From Rhizomys pruinosus (lineage: Eukaryota > Chordata > Mammalia > Rodentia > Spalacidae), in NCBI GenBank assembly GCA_009823505.1, contig VZQC01009559.1, forward strand, positions 62,001 through 126,000: a stretch of DNA of 64,000 nt, in the 5' to 3' direction. Each line of letters starts with the position of its first letter. The first letter of the stretch is position 1. Positions 1 through 12,244 of this stretch are shown piece by piece. The notes beneath the pieces are model-generated. The model was not told the origin of the DNA. It saw only the letters and a list, made by a program, of their open reading frames with translations, and searched no databases. Position numbers and translations under genes: made by a program.

Positions 1-3000
1 AAGTTGAATGATCTAATGCTTGCAGCTAAAAGACTTGAGGTAGGCACACAACACGCCATGAACTTTAGAACAGCAAACAGACAGGAGAATCCAATAAAAA
101 ACTCAGAGCAGAAATGATGAAATAGAAACATAGAAAAAACAAAAAAATCAATGAATCCAAAAGTTGTTCTTTGAAAAGATAACAAGATAGACAGACCTTC
201 TAGCCCAGTTAACCAAGGAAAAAGGAACAACTCAAATCAATACAATCCATGATGAAAAGGGAAATCTCACAACAGACAGGAAAAAGTCCAGAAAATCATA
301 TGGGAATATTACAAAAACTATACTCTACCAGTTTGAAAACCTAGAAGAAATGGATGAATATCTGAAATCCTGGGAATCACCAAAGCTGACCAAGAAGAGA
401 TCGGACAGCTAAACAGACCCATAACATTTTAAGAAATGAGGATTGTATAAGAACCTCCAACTAAAAAAGCCAGGCCAGATGATTCACACAGAATCTATAA
501 AACGTTTCAAAAAGCCTACAACCATTATTACTGAAAACTGTTTAGAAGGATAAATCAGAGGGAATTCTCCCAAATTCCTTCTATGAAGCCAGCATCACTC
601 CAATTACCTAAACAGGCAAAGATCCAACTAAAAGGAGAATTATGACCCATCTCCCTAATGAACACAGATGCAAAATCTAAACAGGATTCTGGCAAATCCA
701 TACAGACCCACATCAAGATGATCATCCATCATGACCAAGTTGGATTCTACCAAACGAGATGCAGGGATGGTTCAACATACGAAAATCAATAACATCATCA
801 AACAACAAAAATGGAAATGAAAGACAAAAAACACACCATCATCTCAATTGATGCTGAAAAAGCCTTTGACAAAATCTAGCATCCTTCCAGCTTAAAGTCC
901 TAGAAGGAATTGGATTGGAGGGATCATCTCGATGTAATCAAAGCCAATACAGGAACCCACAGCTAATATTATCCTAAATGGGGAAATGACAGAAACATTC
1001 CCTTTAAAGGGTAGGAACTCGGCAAGGCTGCCCCTGTCACACTCCTCTCAATATAGTGCTTGAAAATTGCTAGAGCAATAAAGGCAAAGAAAAGGAAATT
1101 AAAGGAGTACTAATTGAAAGAGGAAGTCAAGCTATCCCTATTTGCTGATGATATGATTGTTTACTTAAGGGATGCTAAAACTTCATCAGAAACTCCTAGA
1201 AACAATTAACACAGCTTCAGCAAAGTGGCAGGATGCAAAATTAAACCTTAAAAAAAATCAATGGCCTTTCTTTACACCAAACAACAAGCAAATGAGAAGA
1301 ATTCAAGGAGACCTTCCCACTCACAATAAGCTCAAAAACAATAAAAATACCTAGGAACAACTTAACCAAAGACACCAAGGATGTCTACAACAAAAATTTA
1401 AACTTTAAAGAAAGAAATTGAAGAAGACATCAGAAGATGGAAAAACCTCCCATGCTCATGGATTGTGAAAATTAACATTGTAAAATGTCCATTTTACCAA
1501 AACTCTTGTATAGATTTAATGCAATTCCAATCAAAATCCCCAAGAGTTTCTTCACAGGCTTGGAAACAAAAGTCTTAAATTCATTTGGAAAAACAAAAGA
1601 CCCCGAATAGCCAAAACAACCCTTGGCAAAAAGAGCAATACAGGGGGGGGGATCTCTATACCAAGACTTCAAACTATACTACAGGGCTATAGTCATAAAA
1701 ACAGCCCTGTACTGTCCAAAAAAACGACCTGTAGACCAATGGAACAAACCGAAGATCCAAACTGAGCACATACAATTTTAGCCATCTATTTTGACAAGTG
1801 GGCCAAGAAGCCACAATGGAGAAAAGATAGCATCTTCAGCAAGTGTGTTGGCCAAACTGGATCACCACTTGTAGAAAGAATGAATTAAACCCCTACCTCT
1901 CGCCCTGTACAAAAGTCAACTCCAGATGAATGAAAGACCTCAACGTGAAACCCAAACTCTGAAGGTGATAGAAGAAAAAGTTGGCAGCAGACTACAAGAC
2001 ATAGGGGTAGGAAAGACTTCCTAAATCAGACAGCAGCTGCACAAGAATTAAGGTCAACATTGACAAATGGGAATCTCATTAAACTCAAAAGCTTCTGTAT
2101 AATCAAAAGAAACAATCAAGGAAGTGAAGAGAAATCCCACAGAGTGGGAGGAAACCTTCATCGCAGATACATCTGACAAAGCATTGATTTCCAGAATATA
2201 TAAACTCCTCAAAAAACAAAGAAAAATGAAAAATAAAATCACCCACTCAATAGATGGAGCCAAGAACTGAAAAGAGACTTCACAAGTGAGGAATTAGAGA
2301 TGGCTGAGAAACACTTAAGAAGTGTTCAACATCACTAATCATTAAGGAAATGCAAATCAAAACCACTTTAAGATATCATCTTACTCCAATAAGACTGGCT
2401 AGGATCAAGAAACAAATGATACCAGTGCTGGAGAGGTTGTGGGGAAGGGGAACACATCCACTGCTGGTGGGAATGTAACCTCGTGCAGCCACTGTGGAAA
2501 GCAGTGTGGAGAACCCTTGGAAGACTTGGAATGAACTGCCACCCGACCAGCCATACCACTCCTGGGTATGTACCCTCAAGACTCAACCCAACCGGAAAGA
2601 TACATGCACGGCCATGTTTATTTCAGCTCTCTTCACATAGCAAGGAGTTGGAACCAACACAAATGCCCCTCAACTGATGAGTGGATAGAGAAAATGTGGT
2701 ACATCTACACAATGGAGTTTTATGCAGTAGTAAAGAAGATGACAATGGAGCTTTGCAGGAAAATGGCTGGAGCTAGAGGACATCAATCTGAGTGAAGTAA
2801 CACAGTCCCAGAAAAACAAACGTGAATGGTATCCTCATCTGTGGATGCTAGTGCCAATTACATAGTTGTAATAATTTCTTGTGTATGGCCCCCTGAGCTT
2901 TTGTCCAAGCAGTCTTGGGCGTGATGCATATTGGAAACAACAACAACAACAACAACAACAACAAAACAGAAAGGACTGCATCGAAAACTGACTGAAAACA

Positions 3001-3147
3001 GTGAACTTCTGCTCAAAACAGTCAACTTCCTCAATGGGAAATATTGGAAAAGACTGAGAAAGAATGAAAAAGCATGTTTGGCAGAATTCATGATGCTCTG
3101 GGTGGGGGAATGGGCAGGAAACACAGGTCTAGATTTGTTAAAAAAAT
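1..3147 (+). mobile_element. LINE-1, 3' part: ORF2 remnant plus 3' UTR
   Basis: This is the 3' half of a LINE-1 retrotransposon, which copies itself through an RNA intermediate with the ORF2 reverse transcriptase. The endonuclease end lies outside the window. Frame-broken but readable ORF2 blocks are seen: IDAEKAFDKI near 845-876, the polymerase motif FADDMIVY at 1141-1164, and the C-terminal block with KMWYIYTMEFYAVVKK near 2690-2740. The ORF2 stop is about 2849-2851. The 3' UTR follows, with an (AAC)n tract at 2937-2965, a G-rich tract near 3100-3118 and a short A-rich end. Many frameshifts mean it cannot encode a working protein as written; some look like sequencing errors. High confidence in family, moderate in the 3' boundary. 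Confidence 0.93.
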
Positions 3148-3264
3148 AATAAATTTATGTGAAAAAGTTTAAATTATGTGTATTTTGTTGCACATGGTTT
3201 TATTTTTATATGGGACCTTTCACACAATTATAAAGTTTATATTGAACTTCCATGTTCATCAGAA

Positions 3265-3460
3265 ATTGGCTTATTTTTTCTTTTGGTTTTGGTATAAGGG
3301 TAATATTGGCTACATAAAAAAGATTTTTTTGACATCTATTTCTAGTTTATGGAAATAATTTGGGAAGAACTGGTGTTAGGTGTTAATCCTTTAAAAATAT
3401 GATAGAAATAAGAAATTAATCCATCTGGAATTTTGAGCTGGGAGGTTTTTTTTTTTATAC
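3265..3460 (-). mobile_element. Old L1 ORF2 fragment
   Basis: The text around GGTTTTGGTATAAGGGTAAT, followed by the GAACTGGTGTTA and CCATCTGGAATTTTGAG blocks, is the antisense of a well-known mammalian L1 ORF2 region. It is short and diverged, with no open frame. Second copy at 12540-12735. Confidence 0.65.
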
Positions 3461-3619
3461 TTTCTTTCCACCTTCGTTAGTCTAGGGCTATTTAAGTCAT
3501 TTATCTCATCTTGGCTGCACACACTGGCATTGCTGTTGCACCGCTGCCATTCACCTTTGACCTTCAGATGCTTGAACATGATATGTTCTGTACAGATGTT
3601 CCTGTTTGTCCTTTTCTGT

Positions 3620-3693
3620 CAGTGCTAGAGATTGAAGTTAGGAAGTGTGGCAGATGAGACAACACACTCTACCACTGAGCAACACCTCCAGAC
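3620..3693 (-). mobile_element. ID-like SINE (tRNA-Ala-derived head)
   Basis: The block AGTGCTAGAGATTGAA ... CTCTACCACTGAGCAACA ... CCAGAC reads, on the minus strand, as the tRNA-derived body of an ID/BC1-type SINE. Internal pol III box sequences are degraded. Second copy at 12894-12964. Confidence 0.65.
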
Positions 3694-3769
3694 TTTCTGT
3701 GTATTTGTTCTGATTAAGGTTTGTTAAGATTCTGTGATTTATAAATTAATGTTTTTCAATAAATTTGGA

Positions 3770-4034
3770 AATTTTCAGACTGGAGCGTTTTGAGGCAATG
3801 GTCCATTTTTATTCATTACTTTGTCTTTTTCAGCTAGGCAATTTCTTTGGACTTATCTTCAATTACAATTTTTCCCCTTATTTTGTGTATGGCTCGTCAG
3901 TCCATTTAGCTGTTTTCAATTTCAGTTATTTACTTTTCAGCTCTATAGAATACTTTCAGAAAAATAACTTCTGCTTTTCTGTTGAGATTGCCTATTACCT
4001 ATTGCATATGGCTGTTAATTATTTAAAATATTGT
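3770..4034 (-). mobile_element. Old L1 5'-region fragment
   Basis: The order of the motifs GGCAATTTCTTTGGACTTAT, TTTCAATTTCAGTTATTTA and TTTTCTGTTGAGATTGCCTA resembles the antisense of the 5' region of ancient mammalian L1. No coding frame survives. Second copy at 13045-13317. Confidence 0.5.
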
Positions 4035-4262
4035 GGGCTGGAGAGAGATGGCCTAGCGGTTAAGAGGCCGACCGCTCTTGCAGAGACCCGGGTTCGATCC
4101 CAGCACCCACATGGCGGCTGAGAACTGCCTGTAACTCCAATTCCAGGAGAACTCCAGTTCAGGGAATCCGACACCCTCTTCTGACCTCCGCGGCATTGCA
4201 TGACACGGGTGCACAGACCTACATTCAGACAGTACATTCATACATATAGAAAATAAATAAAT
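4035..4262 (+). mobile_element. B2 SINE, near full length
   Basis: It starts with the tRNA-derived head GGGCTGGAGAG, carries the B-box-like GGGTTCGATCC and ends in an AAATAAATAAA tail. Several CpGs survive, suggesting a fairly young insertion. Small indels separate it from its duplicate at 13318-13537, which reads cleaner (GGAGAGATGG rather than GGAGAGAGATGG here). Confidence 0.92.
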
Positions 4263-4331
4263 TCTTTCTAAACTTTCACTCAATCCCAAAAGCAACTAAC
4301 CAAGCAATTAATCAAAGAATCAACCCATTTT

Positions 4332-4576
4332 TTTTTCCCTTTTGAAACAGGTCTCCTATAGCCCCAGCTGTCTGGAACTCACTCTATAGAACCAGGCTGG
4401 CCTCGAACTCACAGAGATCCACCTCCCTCTGGCCTCCTGAGTGCTAGGATTAAAGGAGTGAGCCACCATGCCTGTCTTAAAGTGGTTCTTAGCTGCCACG
4501 TGGGTGCTGGGAATTGAACCCGGGTCCTCTGCAAGAGCAGTCGGCGCTCTTAACTGCTGAGCCATCTCTCCATCCC
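4332..4576 (-). mobile_element. Dimeric SINE: B2 head fused to B1
   Basis: On the minus strand this is the first ~95 nt of B2, cut after AGAACCAC..TTTAA, running straight into a complete B1 (CAGGCATGGTGG ...) and its A-rich tail. One target-site duplication flanks the whole unit: AGAATCAACCCATTTT at 4316-4331 and AGAATCAGCCCATTTT at 4577-4592, 15 of 16 identical. The two parts therefore inserted together. The same junction recurs at 45881-46138. Second copy of this locus at 13607-13853. Confidence 0.85.
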
Positions 4577-4703
4577 AGAATCAGCCCATTTTATAGAAAT
4601 CAGTGCTTCCACTCTGTCTTCTGGGTGTCACTGTTGACTGCCCTCGGGTTCTTGCACCCCAATCTGCTGTAATGTGCTATATAAATCTCTGGCTTAAAAA
4701 AAG

Positions 4704-5100
4704 TAGTCTGTCCTAGTTTTCTCTCTGTTGCGGTGATAAAACACTGACCGAATGCAACCTGGGGCAGAAAAGAGTTTATTTCACTTCTAGGTAGCTGTCC
4801 ATCACTGAACTAAACCAGGGTAGGAACTCAAGGTGGGAACATGGAGTGGCAACCAGGGAGGAATGCTTCTTACTGGCTCATTCTCTGGCTCTCTCACCGG
4901 CTCATACTCAGCTAGCTTTCTATACAGCCTCTGCCCACCTGCCTGCCTGTGGATGGTATGACCCACAGTGAGCTGAGTCCTACATCAATTAGCAGTGAAG
5001 AGAAATCCCCATAGGCACTAATCTGATTCAAAGCCATTCTTCAGTGAAGTTTCCTTTCTCTCAAGTGACTCTAGGTTGTGTTGACAATAAAAGTAGCCAT
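4704..5100 (-). mobile_element. Rodent interspersed repeat, LTR-like (family not named)
   Basis: It shares its whole order of motifs with 38427-38863: TTCTCTCTGTTGCGGTGATAA, GAGTTTATTTCACTT, CTTACTGGCTCATT, CCCACAGTGAGCTGAGTCC and a GTTGACA end. The minus strand carries AATAAA near one end, so I assign minus. I recognise it as a common rodent family but cannot fix the name. Second copy at 13983-14375. Confidence 0.65.
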
Positions 5101-6018
5101 TACATATTCATCACCATGCCAATGTACAATTATTTGTTTCCTTTGGTTAATATAGACAGCTACGCTGAAAGAACTCAGAACAATTAGAAATACTTAGAAC
5201 TGAGGTTACTTATATTGATTCTGCTGATCTAATATTCATTATGGGTTGGATTTCTGAGTCGCAGAAAGCTTTCTTTTCATATTATGGTGCTAAGTCAGTT
5301 CCTATATATTAGATTACATCAACTTGATTAATTTTGCTTCTATGTGTATCAGCTGGCAGTCATTTCCATGGGCAAAATAAAAACCTTTGAATTATCTTCT
5401 TATTTGATTAGAGCATGTTGTATTTTTAAAACCTCTTTCCCTCTCTTTTCTAAATCAAGATTTAGTCATCTTAATTAGAACTGGTAGGCCCTATAGCCAA
5501 TGTTAAATCATGCCAACAGCCCAGTTTTTGAAATGAGAGTGGACACTGGTCTGAGGAGACCTTTCTTTATTACCGTTTGTGGTGGCAGAATGGAACAGAG
5601 CAATTATTGGTGCAGAGTAATTTAATACTGTTTTATTAAACATTGTCTCTTCATCTTGGTGAGGAGGTCTGGGATTCACGAGGATGTCCATTTTCTGTGA
5701 AATACTATCCGATTTACATAGATGAATTCACAGTCTATGGTCATCTTAATAAAAAAAAATCACGATATAAAGATGAACTAAAATCTGAGCAGAGAATAAA
5801 AATTGAAAAGCAATTAACATGTATCTTTCAAAACTTACAGTGATATTGGTTTACTTTTCTTCCTTACCTGAACAGACACACTGTTTTCACATCAGACTGC
5901 TCACACAGAACAGAGATGAGGAATTAAAATAGTGATTAATTGTCCTAAATAGAGCTTAAATTATTCAGATATATTTTATTGAAAAAAGATGCTTTTCTTT
6001 AAGTAGTTTTTTTTTTTT
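5101..6018. other. Unassigned AT-rich DNA
   Basis: No repeat family, exon or promoter is recognisable. A 62-codon minus frame at 5503-5691 is intact in both copies of the duplication but matches nothing I know and is likely chance. Second copy at 14376-15291. Confidence 0.5.
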
Positions 6019-6234
6019 AAATTATATTTATTTTTATTTATGTGGGATGACTTTTTCCTGCATGTAAGTAACCCCTGTCATGTAGTACCCTGTCAGGCCA
6101 GAGATGAGGGCATTGGCTCCTCTGGAACTGGAGTAGCAAAAGGTCATTAGCAGACAGTCATGTGGGTGCTGGGAACCAAATCCAGATATCTGAAGAGCAT
6201 GAAGTGAGTGCTCTAGCTGCTGAGCCATGTCCAG
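6019..6234 (-). mobile_element. B2 SINE, diverged
   Basis: It reads on plus as a T-rich tail, then CTGCATGTAAGT, GGAACTGGAGTAG, GTGGGTGCTGGGAACC and the head complement GCTGAGCCATGTCCAGC. The head is damaged. Second copy at 15292-15512. Confidence 0.85.
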
Positions 6235-6789
6235 CTAACAAATGGTTGTTTTATCAGACATTTAGTGTTTAAGTTACAGTTTATTTTGTCTGCTCTGTAA
6301 ACTTGCAGAAGGAATGGAATTTGGGGTCTTTTAGAGAACTTTTATGAAGGGAAATTCTTTTATACAATTCTTTCTATGTAATAGTGCCATAAAACAATAC
6401 ATTTTCTTAATCTTATTTAATACCAACTACTTTTTCTCCCAAAGGGAAACAGAAGCATTTCCACACAGAAATAAAAGGACTTTCTTCTAAAGAAATCACA
6501 TAAATACATTTTAAAGTTAATATTATTTATGTATTCATATCTAAAGAGTTCTTACTCCTTCAGCTCATAGAGTATTTTCAGTGTTTTTTTTTTTTTTTTG
6601 TAAAATCTCACATACACTTACCTAGGCTATGTTTGAGCTCACTCAGTGTATAGTTCAAGTTAGCTGTGAACTTGAAATATTCCTACTTGCTGGAATTACA
6701 GAATGCCTAACCAAACCCAGCTTGTATGTTTTTGCATGGATTTTATGACCTAATTTTCAAATGTATGCAATACATTCGCTACATGGTAT
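6235..6789. other. Unassigned AT-rich DNA with a poly-T run
   Basis: Nothing recognised except a T run of about 17 at 6583-6599 that differs in length in the second copy (near 15860). Confidence 0.4.
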
Positions 6790-7150
6790 TCAAAGAATAA
6801 AAATGTGAGACAACATGCCTTGCTTGTTTTTCTGAGTCTGAATTATCTCACTTAGCATAACAGTTTTCTATTCTGTCCATTTGCCTGCACATTTCATGAA
6901 TTCAGTATTTTTATAGCTGATCTGAACTCCCTTGTGTGAAATGTACCACGTTTTCATGATCTATTCTTAAGTTAAAGGATATTTAGCTTGTTTCCATTTC
7001 CTAGCTATTGTAAAAGAGCAGAAATAACATTGCTGAGCAAATATCTCTGAAGTTAGATATTGGGTCCTTAGGGTATATGACAAGGAGTAGTATAACTGGG
7101 CCATACAGTAGACCTATTTTTAGTTTATTGAGAATCAACAAGCTGTCTAA
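6790..7150 (-). mobile_element. L1 ORF2 3'-end fragment, older family
   Basis: The antisense of the ORF2 C-terminal region is readable: TCTGTCCATTTGCCTGCACA, ATGTACCACGTTTTC, TCCATTTCCTAGCTATTGT and the GGGTATATGACAAGGAGTAG block. It is more diverged than the edge L1s. Second copy at 16070-16440. Confidence 0.75.
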
Positions 7151-8644
7151 TTGACTTAGGCTCATTCAATAAGAGGGAATCCATCATGGTCTTGTAAAAC
7201 CAGTACACATAGCTCTAGAGTTCATAAATGCTAGAGAACAATCTTTGCAAGCCATGTGGGTCTAGGAAAGGCTCTTAAGTACAGGACTGGGTGCTTGGCT
7301 ACTTAGTGCATGCACAGTGGTCATTACTGGCATTATGAACCCCAGAATTCCTGTTTTGGGGGACTCTCTTGGCAGCAGTCAGTCTCTGCACCTTGAAGTC
7401 AAGAGCTGTGGCTTTTTTCCAAGGATGAAGAAACAGACTGAGTAGAGCAATGCACAGCGTGGTGGAAATCTTTTGCCATATTGAGTAGGTACTATTGTTT
7501 CTTGAACATTATCAAAAGTGACTTTCAAATCAGTGTGAAGGCTGGGGCAGGAGTGAGACTCATCCATAAATTTAGGATGGAAAATTTCCTTGGCAGAATT
7601 TCCTGAGCTGGAAAATCACTAATTTTCTTTCCCTTGTCCACAAGAGGTCAGAAAATTACTTAGCTGCTAGATAATATAGTGACTACATTTCAAATATTCT
7701 TCAAGTCTGACCACATTCCGGGACACCCTTTCTGCACTGATCACCAAATTTGTCCCCCTGACAGATTCCCCATGGGCCCTTTGGGGACTGTCCATGAGGT
7801 AGCATAGGTGTGGTCTTTAGCTCTCTCTCTTCTGTGGTCACCAATGACCCCCCTCACTTACTGTGTGGATGTCTCAGGATTCTTTTCTCCAAGGGGAAAA
7901 AGTTGTTGGGGCAAGTTCTGTTGATGGGGCAAGTTCTCCAGGTTGGATAAGGGCCCTGGGTTCTGAGGCAGGATCTATTCCACATTGCACAGGGTATCGG
8001 CTGTTTGAGGTGGTGTGCAGATGGAGGAAATGCTTCCGAGCCCTTCCATAATCTTTGCTGTTGGTTCAGTTCATTTGGATCCTTCTAGATAGTGATCTCA
8101 TAGAGAAGTCACATTCCATAGAGAAGTCATACCACATAGAGAAGTCATAGACATTCTACCCTGCTCTGAACTATGTGCCTCCAAATAGCAAATCTGCTTG
8201 ACTGGAGTCCTTGAACTTCTTTTTACCCTGGTCACTGATGAAGGACAGCTTGACTTTTATCCCCATCTTATAGCTGTCTAGACTCATCCTCACTCATATC
8301 AAACAGCTTCCCAGACTCATTAAAGTGAACCCAGATTTCATAATCCAGAAGAACCCACATGGTATTGCCATATATAACAGCCTTTTAAGTTAGTACACAC
8401 TATAGTTAATTATGGAAAGAAAATATAGCTATCTAGCAATTTTCAGTAAATGCTTCTGATACATTAAAATATGTAAAGAACAGTATGATGAACAGCACTA
8501 AGAAATGCACTGTGTCCATGCTAGAAGGATCTCCTCCCTGTCATGCCTCTGTGTTCCCTGTCTTCAGGTGTCAACATCTACTCTGAATCTTTAGGAATCC
8601 ATATGCACTTCATCTTTCCTATACTTTATATTTTAGAGTTTGAG
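7151..8644. other. Unassigned single-copy-looking DNA
   Basis: About 1.5 kb without recognised repeats. The two duplicated copies are almost free of differences here (7270-8640 against 16553-17924). It holds a short tandem of three CATAGAGAAGTCA units at about 8099-8149. A 62-codon plus frame at 7863-8051 has no recognised relative. Confidence 0.5.
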
Positions 8645-8780
8645 AGTTTATCAAACACAGTACTTAAGAGCACAGACTCTTGAATCAGACTGTCTGGATT
8701 TGAATCCTGGAGACCTCTTTACTAGCCATGTTTTTTGTAGGAATTATTTAACTGTGTTATGTATTCTTCAGTTTTCTTTC
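8645..8780 (+). mobile_element. MIR SINE
   Basis: The MIR core is clear: AGAGCACAGACTCTTGAATC, AGACTGTCTGGATTTGAATC and a degraded CAGTTTTC end. A minus-strand B1 interrupts its 3' side. Second copy at 17929-18064. Confidence 0.8.
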
Positions 8781-8916
8781 TGGTATTTTGAGACAAGATT
8801 TCCCTATAGCCCCATCTGGCGTGGAACTTGGTATGTAGAGCAAGCTGATCTCATGGAGATCTGCTGTCTCCTCCTGAGTGCAGGGAATCAAAGGTGTGTG
8901 CCCCATGGTCAAGCTC
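8781..8916 (-). mobile_element. B1 SINE
   Basis: 7SL-derived B1 read on plus as TTTTGAGACAAGATTTCCC, ATGTAGAGCAAGCTGATCTC and GTGTGTGCCCCATG. It is older and has lost several consensus bases. Second copy at 18065-18200 has fewer indels. Confidence 0.88.
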
Positions 8917-8945
8917 AATTATTCACTTTTTTGAAAGATATATGT

Positions 8946-9165
8946 GGGCTGGGAGATGGCATGCAGTGGTTAAGACCATTCTGCTCTTGCACGGATGACC
9001 GGGTTTGAATTCCCAGCACCCCATGCAGTGGCTAACAACTTCCATAACCCAGTTCTAGTGGTTCATGATGTTCTTTTCGAACCTCTGTGGGGCATTGCTG
9101 ACATGGGTGCATTTACACATGTGTAGGCAAAACATTAATACACACAAAATAATAAATAGAATTTA
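8946..9165 (+). mobile_element. B2 SINE
   Basis: The head GGGCTGGGAGATGGC, the B-box-like GGGTTTGAATTCC and an AATAAATAGAA tail mark a full-length B2. This copy carries about ten extra or missing bases relative to 18231-18450, where the head reads normally, so many are probably consensus errors. Confidence 0.88.
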
Positions 9166-9394
9166 AAAGAAAAGTGTCTGTAAAGTGGTGGTATCGATAT
9201 TAGCAATATTTAAGAGGAACTCATTTAGAATATGTACAATCTTAAATAACACCAGAACAATAAAGCTCCAGATTAAATATTTTTAATTATGTAATTCTAT
9301 GTGCATTAAAGTTTATACAAACAATATTATAATATGTAAATGTATCCTTTGTAACTTCCCTTGGGGGTATTATAGTCTGTGATATTCATTTTGA

Positions 9395-10200
9395 TGTATA
9401 TATATATAATGTATATATATATTCTTCTTTTTTCAATATTTATATATATTGAATTTTATGCATTTCATATAACAATGTTAATCATATTAGACCCCTCCCC
9501 TATCTGTACACCCCCATAGGCTGCCCACCAGATTTCATACATTGCCTCATATATGTTAAGGCCTATAAGTCCAGTTTGTGTACCCAGATGTTCCTCAGTG
9601 TGAGTTATCCACTGGAGCCTGTTTCAGCCTATCTAGCATCAGTCCCTTAAAGAAGACAAGTTCCTCCTTCAGCTGCCAATAGTTTCCTTGGCTAAAGTTG
9701 GGACCCCCTACCATTTCTCCCAGTTCTGTGCTATGTTTGAGCGAGTCGACTGTCTGACTGAGTTTGCAAGTGTCTTGTGATGCTGTCCCCATTGCTATTA
9801 ACTTCTTATGAGCAAGTTCCCAGAAGCCTAGAAGTCTCTGTTTCCTTTTTGGTCATGCACCAACCCTGGCTCTCACAATCTTTCCACCCCCTCTTCTGCA
9901 GTGGTCCCTGAGTCCTGTGTGGGTGAGGTTTAGTATAGGAGTCCTATTAGGGCAATGCACTCTCAAGTCCCTTATTCTATACATTTTGGCCAGTTTGTGG
10001 CTTCTGTGTTAATCAGGCTCTGTTTCCTGGGGAAACTTCACTGGTAAGAGTTGAAACATGCATTAGTATTTTGTCTACTGCCTGTTCTATTATGTTCTGT
10101 GGGCCTTAGGTATAGGGGTTCCAGCTCAATGGGAGGGCACTCATGTGAGGTCTTGTAAACAGCTAAATACACATGGCTGGAGAGGTCACAGATCCTAGAA
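9395..10200 (-). mobile_element. L1 3' UTR fragment (Lx-like), with (TA)n
   Basis: The antisense matches a rodent L1 3' UTR: TTATGCATTTCATATAAC, TTATCCACTGGAGCCTG, CCCTTAAAGAAGAC, CACCCCCTCTTCTGCAGTGG and GTCTCTGTTTCC. A shorter relative lies at 60968-61380. A (TA)n tract lies at 9397-9423. The distal part after 9900 is less certain. Second copy at about 18715-19490. Confidence 0.75.
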
Positions 10201-10374
10201 AAAACCCTACATCTGTTGTATCCTTAGACAAATGTAATTTCTTACTGTATGCTAAATATTGGATTTTTATATTTACAGACAAGTGTACCTGTCACTATTC
10301 ATAAAAGAAGCTTCTTTTGCAACAGATGGAAACTATGACAGAGTTCACATACAGAGAATAGTTGTCTTTCCCCT

Positions 10375-10463
10375 CTTTTTTAGAACAGGGCCTTGCTATG
10401 TTGCCCAGGCTGACCTTCAACTAGTAGACCCTCCTCCCTTTGTTTTTTGGGTACTGGGATTAC
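10375..10463 (-). mobile_element. B1-like fragment, cut by the N
   Basis: It reads GGCCTTGCTATGTTGCCCAG ... GGTACTGGGATTAC and stops at the N at 10464. In the second copy (19668-19790) the sequence continues as AGGCCTGTGTCTCC, so the cut is the edge of the duplication. Confidence 0.75.
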
Positions 10464-10464
10464 N
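10464..10464. other. Single ambiguous base at duplication edge
   Basis: The only N in the window sits exactly where similarity between the two 7.9-kb copies ends. That is typical of a contig join or failed consensus, so sequence on either side may not be adjacent in the animal. Confidence 0.9.
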
Positions 10465-12209
10465 GTTATCGCATCCCCAGCTGGTATTAAACGGTCAGGG
10501 TTGCTGTAACTCATGAGATCTGCAATCATCTAGGCCAGCGGGAAGGTACTGGGGCACGGCTGAAGAGAACGATGTGTCGCTGTCGTACTACACGATGTGT
10601 AGGCTCGACCCCCCTCCGGCCCGCCAAACTGGGATTACAAAGGGGCAGTGCTCGAAAGCAGGCAGCAAAGCAACCCTTCAACACAGCGAAGAGGCATTTA
10701 AGGACTCACATTTGGAATACAGGCAAGGAGAAGCCACCATATGGCCAAGATCACAAAGAAGAGACAACACTGGAAAGGGGCAGGATTATCCCACACCAAG
10801 CTCTACCAACCCCTATGGAAGATTCCTGCAGTGGACGCCTCCCTCTGCGGCGACCTGCCCCAGGATACAGATTATCAGAAGACAACAACTTTGGGAACAT
10901 ATTTAAAAGAACTACAAGATTATAAAAGCAACAAAGTCAGAGAATTAAGAAAAAGAGAATGAAGAACTCAAGAAGGACCCTAGAGAGAGAGAATGACAAA
11001 CTAGGGAAGGAAGTAGAAACACTGAAAATGATCCCATGCTGCACAAAAGATCCAACCAGCGAAACCAACCAGTGAAGCACATAGCTACAGGAAGAGATTG
11101 AGAATCTCCAAAAAGAAGTAGAAATCTAAAGAAATCAGAAGAGGAAATTAAAAAGGTAATCAAACACTCATCCAATCCAAAAAGAAGGAATGGGAAAAAG
11201 CCTCAGAAGCAGAATGGAGGAAGCAGAACAAAGAATATTAGACCTGGAAGATAACACACAGAACAACTAAAAAACCTCAAAGAAAGGTTCATGACAAACA
11301 TTTAAAAGTTACACAAAAGTGGAAAATAGACAGGAACTGTGGGACACTATGCAAAGATCAAAACTCCGCAATCACCTAGGAACAGCAGGAAGAGAAGAAA
11401 TCCAAAACGAGAAATGAGTATGATTCAGATCTCCACAGAATTATAGATGAAAACTATCCCAAACTAAAAAAGGACAAACCACAATACAAATACAAGAAGA
11501 CTAGAAACTCCAACAGACAAGATCAAGCAAAAGGAATTTTCCACACCACATCATAGCTTAAATGAACTAGACACCCAAAACAAGACCAAAATCCTAAAGC
11601 ACAAGAGAAAAAACAAAAAGTGACCTATAAGGGAAACCTAATCACGAATATCAACATGGACTTCTCAATGCAACATATGAAAGCAAGAAGAACCTGAGGG
11701 GAGCAACAGCGCACATTCCCAGAGTTAAGGGACAATAGATGCCAATCCAGGTTACTATACCCAGCAAAAATGTCAAACATAGTTTAAGGAGAGAGAAAAC
11801 CTTCCATGACTAAAGCAACATTTGAAAGAATACATTCTGGAAAACCAACCCTTCAGAGAAATACTTGAAGAAATTTGCACGGCCATGTTTATTTCAGCTC
11901 TCTTCACAATAGCAAGGAGCTGGAACCAACCCAAATGCCCCTCAACTGATGAGTGGATAGAGAAAATGTGGTACATCTACACAATGGAGTTTTATGCAGT
12001 AGTAAAGAAAGATGACATCATGAGCTTTGCAGGAAAATGGCTGGAGCTAGAGGACATCATGCTGAGTGAAGTAACACAGTCCCAGAAAAACAAACGATGA
12101 ATGGTATCCCTCATCTGTGGATGCTAGTGCCAATTACATAGTTGTAAGTATTTCTTGTGTATGGCCCCCTGAGCTTTTGTCCAGAGCAGTTGGGCGTGAT
12201 GCATATTGG

Positions 12210-12244
<35 letters not shown>

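Larger units (their letters stand above)
2605..10463 (+). repeat. 7.9-kb direct duplication, copy 1
   Basis: This segment matches 11876-19755 in the same orientation, base for base over long stretches (for example 7379-8051 equals 16662-17334), with differences concentrated in patches of one- or two-base insertions and deletions. It begins inside the L1 ORF2 tail and ends at ggattac, directly before the only N in the window. Offset between copies drifts from 9271 to 9292. Individual repeats inside it are listed separately. An assembly duplicate or two haplotypes laid end to end is the likelier explanation; a true recent segmental duplication is possible. Confidence 0.95.

Noticed and set aside
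4035..4110. tRNA-like sequence with A- and B-box motifs
   Set aside because: It is the head of a B2 SINE, with SINE body and tail attached; not a functional tRNA gene. The same holds for the other B2 heads.
5503..5691. 62-codon frame identical in two places (also 14777-14965)
   Set aside because: Identity reflects the 7.9-kb duplication, not selection. The same applies to 7379-7567/16662-16850 and 7863-8051/17146-17334.
8099..8149. Three CATAGAGAAGTCA units as a possible CRISPR-like or regulatory array
   Set aside because: Only three short, unevenly spaced units in mammalian DNA; a minor tandem repeat.
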